Assembly (NCBI RefSeq): GCF_024623785.1
Contig: NZ_JANKBZ010000046.1
Coordinates: 1-64,000 of the forward strand
Direction of reading: 5' to 3'
DNA from: Archangium lipolyticum
GTDB lineage: Bacteria; Myxococcota; Myxococcia; Myxococcales; Myxococcaceae
DNA length: 64,000 nt
Below are positions 61,571-64,000 of this stretch, piece after piece. Made by a program: the position numbers and the translations under genes. How positions within the stretch are numbered: the first letter of the stretch is position 1; every line of letters begins with the position of its first letter. The notes beneath the pieces are model-generated. The model saw only the letters and a program-made list of their open reading frames with translations, had not been told where the DNA came from and searched no databases.

Positions 61571-62376
61571 GGCGTCTTCGCGGGATTCGCGATGCGGCGC
61601 GCCACGCGGTCGAAGAGGCCGGGCATCCACCGGTTGGCGAGCACCATCACGCGCCCGGGCAGGGTGAGCACGGTCTCCCGGCGCTTGCGGCGGCTGGCGC
61701 GCACCATGGCGGCGGCCACGGCCTCGGAGCTCATCGCGTTCAATGGGATGGCGTCCTGCTTCCATCCCTCGGCGTTGAGGCGGGAGTCGCGGAACCCGGT
61801 CTCGGTGAGGCCCGGGGACACGAGCAGCACGGAGATGCCCTCGGTGGAGAGCTCGGCGCGCAGGGACTCGGTGAGGAGGTTCACCGCGGCCTTGGAAGAG
61901 CCGTAACCACCGAGCAGCGGCAGGCCCCGGTGGCCCAGCACGGAGCTGACGTTGACCACCTGCGAGCCCGGGGCGCGCTTGCGCAGCAGGGGCAGGGCGG
62001 CGCGGGTGACACGCACCAGGCCGAAGAAGTTGATCTCGAACACCTGGCGGAGCTGCTCCTCGCTGAAGCCCTCGACGGGGCCGTAGAGACCGAGCCCCGC
62101 GTTGTTGACGAGGATGTCCAGCCCGCCGAACGTGGCCTCCGTCTCGCGCACGAGACTGGCCACGTCCTCCTCACGGGTGATGTCGCAGCGTATGGGGAGC
62201 GCCCGCACGCCGAGTGCTTCCACCTCGCGCGCGGCGTCCCGCAACTGGGACTCCCGGCGGGCGGCGAGCACGATGTGGGCCCCCTGGGCGGCGTAGGCCT
62301 TCGCCGCCGCGCGGCCGATGCCGCTGGAGGCGCCGGTGATGAGCACCACCTTCTCCTGAAAGTCTCTGGTCGCCAT
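61567..62376 (-). CDS. Short-chain dehydrogenase/reductase
   Basis: 269 residues. All classical SDR marks are present: TGASSGIG cofactor loop, NNAGLG, the catalytic Ser in NVSSVLG, and YGSSKAAV with Tyr and Lys. The C-terminal end is basic and hydrophobic (LPGRVMVLANRWMPGLFDRVARRIA), suggesting membrane contact, as in lipid- or retinol-type SDRs. Substrate unknown. The ATG at 62376 fits the family; a GTG at 62388 is possible. Translationally coupled to mutY downstream. Confidence 0.88.
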   Translation of the reverse strand: MATRDFQEKVVLITGASSGIGRAAAKAYAAQGAHIVLAARRESQLRDAAREVEALGVRALPIRCDITREEDVASLVRETEATFGGLDILVNNAGLGLYGPVEGFSEEQLRQVFEINFFGLVRVTRAALPLLRKRAPGSQVVNVSSVLGHRGLPLLGGYGSSKAAVNLLTESLRAELSTEGISVLLVSPGLTETGFRDSRLNAEGWKQDAIPLNAMSSEAVAAAMVRASRRKRRETVLTLPGRVMVLANRWMPGLFDRVARRIANPAKTP

Positions 62377-62489
62377 GGCGGGGCGCACCTTAGCGGTTGG
62401 CCGCTACCGGAAAAGGACCTGTGGGGGTGTGACTGCTCGCCTGTCCATCTTCTGGCGGAGCGAGCCCCCGTCTAGTATTCGCGTCCGCC

Positions 62490-63440
62490 ATGGCACGTAC
62501 CTTCAGCAACGACTTCTCCTGGTCCAAGAGCCGGCACGAGAAGCTCCAGGAGTGCTCCCGGGCGTACTACTTCTACTACTACCGCTCCTGGGGCGGCTGG
62601 GAGTCGGGGGCGCCCCAGGAGGTGCGTGAGCTGTACGTGCTGAAGAAGCTGAGCAACCGCTATGCGTGGGCGGGCAGCGTGGTGCACGACGCCATCAAGG
62701 ACGCGCTGCTGGACTGGCGGGCGGGGCGCGAGGTGGAGCCGTCCAAGGTGGAGGCGCGGGCGCTCGAGCTGATGCGCAAGGACTTCCGCTACTCGCGCGA
62801 GAAGGGGTACCGGACGCAGAAGTACCGCAAGACGTTCTCGGGCCTGGTGGAGCACGAGTACGAGGAGCCGGTGCCGGACGATGCGTGGAAGCAGAACGCG
62901 GAGACGGTGCGCTCGGCGCTGGCGTGGTTCTTCGCCTCGCGCTGGCCGGCGCTGGCGAAAGGGCTGAAGCCGGCGCAGTGGCTGGAGGTGGACGCGGGGG
63001 CCGAGTTCTCCACCTTCACCTTGGACGGGGTGAAGGTCTTCGCCATCCCCGACTTCGCGTACGTGGACGCGGACGGCTCGCCAGTGGTGGTGGACTGGAA
63101 GACGGGGAAGGCGAGGGACGGGTACGACGAGCAGGTGCTGGGCTACGCGTTGTACGTGTCCCAGCGCTACCGGCTGCCGCTGGAGAAGGTGCGCGCGTCG
63201 CTGGTGTACCTGAACGACGGGGTGGAGCACGAGGTGCAGGTGGACCGCGACGCGGTGGAGGGCTTCAAGGCCCGCTTCGCGCAGAGCGTGGCGCGCATGC
63301 GCGAGCTGCTGGTGAATCCGGCCACCAACACGCCGAAGGACGAGTCCGCCTTCCCCCAGACGGACGACCTGTCCTCGTGCACCCGCTGCGCCTTCCGCCG
63401 CCCCTGTGGCCGCGAGGCGGCGGCGGCGAAGGTGGCCTGA
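62490..63440 (+). CDS. PD-(D/E)XK nuclease family protein (AddB/Cas4-like)
   Basis: 316 residues. Nuclease core: His66 (GSVVHDAI), then IPDFAYV followed by VVVDWKTGKA for the Asp and Glu/Asp-x-Lys positions, and a QVLGYALY motif. Cysteines 22 (QECSRAYYFYYY) and three near the end (CTRCAFRRPC, spacing x2, x5) match the iron-sulphur cluster of AddB/Cas4-type nucleases. It probably cuts or trims DNA ends. There is no Cas neighbour or CRISPR array here, so a CRISPR role is not supported. Convergent with nothing; promoter lies in the 113-bp gap before it. Confidence 0.85.
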   Translation: MARTFSNDFSWSKSRHEKLQECSRAYYFYYYRSWGGWESGAPQEVRELYVLKKLSNRYAWAGSVVHDAIKDALLDWRAGREVEPSKVEARALELMRKDFRYSREKGYRTQKYRKTFSGLVEHEYEEPVPDDAWKQNAETVRSALAWFFASRWPALAKGLKPAQWLEVDAGAEFSTFTLDGVKVFAIPDFAYVDADGSPVVVDWKTGKARDGYDEQVLGYALYVSQRYRLPLEKVRASLVYLNDGVEHEVQVDRDAVEGFKARFAQSVARMRELLVNPATNTPKDESAFPQTDDLSSCTRCAFRRPCGREAAAAKVA

Positions 63441-63513
63441 GCCAGGCGGCTGCCTGGCTTCTCGTGGCGGACGGCGTGCGTTAAACTTCCAGAAGCCCGT
63501 GGTGGAGGGGGGC

Positions 63514-63708
63514 GTGGTGCAGGTGGCGTGTGACTGCGGCAAGCACGCGCCGAAGGCTCCTCAGAAGGTGGCGGCAGAGGAGCTCCTGAAGCCCATGCCC
63601 GGCAGCATTCCGTACTTCGCCATGGTCGCGCACTCCACCAGCCGGCAGACCCTCCACGACGGCGTGAAGACGGTGCTGAAGCAGCAATTCACCACCCTCG
63701 TCAAATAG
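63514..63708 (+). CDS. Small hypothetical protein
   Basis: 64 residues from a GTG with GGAGG 5 nt upstream; other GTGs (63499, 63502) are in frame and unsuited. The protein has two N-terminal Cys (ACDCGKH) and a Lys-rich helical remainder (KTVLKQQFTTLVK). I do not recognise it. Its codon bias is consistent with coding. It is convergent with the pentapeptide gene. Confidence 0.5.
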   Translation: MVQVACDCGKHAPKAPQKVAAEELLKPMPGSIPYFAMVAHSTSRQTLHDGVKTVLKQQFTTLVK

Positions 63709-63738
63709 GGGCGCCGGGGGCCGGGCCCAGGTGCTCCC

Positions 63739-64000
63739 TCACCGGGAGTTGGGGCGGCAACCGCCCTGGGAGCCGGCGGCGCACGTGCGCCCGTCCTCCC
63801 AGATGGCCTCCGACAACCGGGCCCCCTGGAGCTCCACGTTCTTCAGGTTGGCGTGTGTCAGGTCCGCGTCGCGCAGATCGGCGTCCCGGAAGATGGCCTC
63901 CTCGAGGTTGCATCGGGCCAGGACGGTGAAGCGGAGCTTCGCCCCGGTGAAGTCCGCGCGCACGAGCCACCCACCTCCGGCCGACAGGGAGTAGGCGTGT
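63739..64000 (-). CDS. Pentapeptide-repeat protein (partial at window edge)
   Basis: The frame is open to the right edge, so the beginning may lie outside. Visible repeats follow A(D/N)LXX: ADFTGAKL, CNLEEAIF, ADLRDADL, ANLKNVEL, ARLSEAIW. They form a right-handed beta-helix, ending in a tail with Cys (TCAAGSQGGC). A GTG at 63963 with GGAGGT upstream could be the real start, but the pattern appears to continue above it. Function not predictable. Confidence 0.65.
   Translation of the reverse strand, partial: HAYSLSAGGGWLVRADFTGAKLRFTVLARCNLEEAIFRDADLRDADLTHANLKNVELQGARLSEAIWEDGRTCAAGSQGGCRPNSR

Noticed and set aside
62490-63440. Cas4 in a CRISPR locus
   Set aside because: No repeat-spacer array or other cas genes in the window.

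Overview
The window is high-GC DNA with codon choice strongly biased to G/C in third positions. It almost certainly comes from a myxobacterium of the Cystobacter/Archangium/Myxococcus group. The evidence is a complete aib operon (AibR-AibA-AibB-AibC-MvaS, the alternative isovaleryl-CoA route), a DUF2378 protein, two eukaryotic-like Ser/Thr kinases each paired with a DUF2381 protein, many hybrid signalling proteins, and abundant lipoproteins. It looks like an ordinary chromosomal segment. I saw no rRNA, tRNA, CRISPR array, transposase or phage genes.

Layout. 1-5051: the N-terminus of an exported protein on the left edge, a membrane Ser/Thr kinase with a DUF2381 protein, and a secreted beta-propeller-like protein. 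5104-11024: a minus-strand signalling block with a cNMP-binding protein, a single-domain response regulator, a hybrid histidine kinase and a REC-HPt-REC-REC-GGDEF protein. 11105-14051: thioredoxin reductase, a Cys/Met-metabolism PLP enzyme, MoaC and a small exported protein. 14206-18914: the aib operon, with a 16-bp palindrome in front and a strong hairpin behind. 18988-24318: a metallopeptidase/ATP-grasp pair, then a MetOD1-type sensor coupled to a hybrid histidine kinase. 24476-26567: a zinc-type dehydrogenase and a MaoC-type hydratase. 26524-30565: a stray coding-like tail and two tandem DUF4139 proteins. 30691-31614: a secreted HNH nuclease with a DUF4265 partner (toxin-immunity-like).

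31618-38758 holds an epimerase-like protein, an acyltransferase, a secreted alpha/beta hydrolase, a single-chain EutB-EutC fusion (ethanolamine ammonia-lyase), a Nudix hydrolase and a SirB1-type protein. 38956-40418 has a DUF2795-like protein and a cysteine-rich gene broken by two compensating frameshifts, preceded by a tiny Cys-containing ORF. 40503-43198 is the second kinase/DUF2381 cassette in inverted order. 43359-46132 contains a lipoprotein, a CoA-binding protein, a STAS-like protein and a patatin. 46212-50749 pairs an ArsR-methyltransferase regulator with MetH and ends in a large inverted repeat. 50766-54488 includes DUF1963, DUF2378, an alpha/beta hydrolase, a MetE/UROD-like protein and DUF2934. 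54912-60434 encodes three consecutive lipoproteins: PstS-like, tetraheme c-type cytochrome and DUF4397. The right end has MutY, an SDR, an AddB/Cas4-type nuclease, a small ORF and a pentapeptide-repeat protein.

Themes: branched-chain acyl-CoA supply for iso-fatty acids; one-carbon and B12-linked metabolism (MetH, the EutBC fusion, a MetE-like protein); multi-domain signalling; and cell-surface lipoproteins. The parts that look least described are the kinase-lipoprotein-like fusions with DUF2381, the lipoprotein/cytochrome operon, and the HNH-DUF4265 pair.
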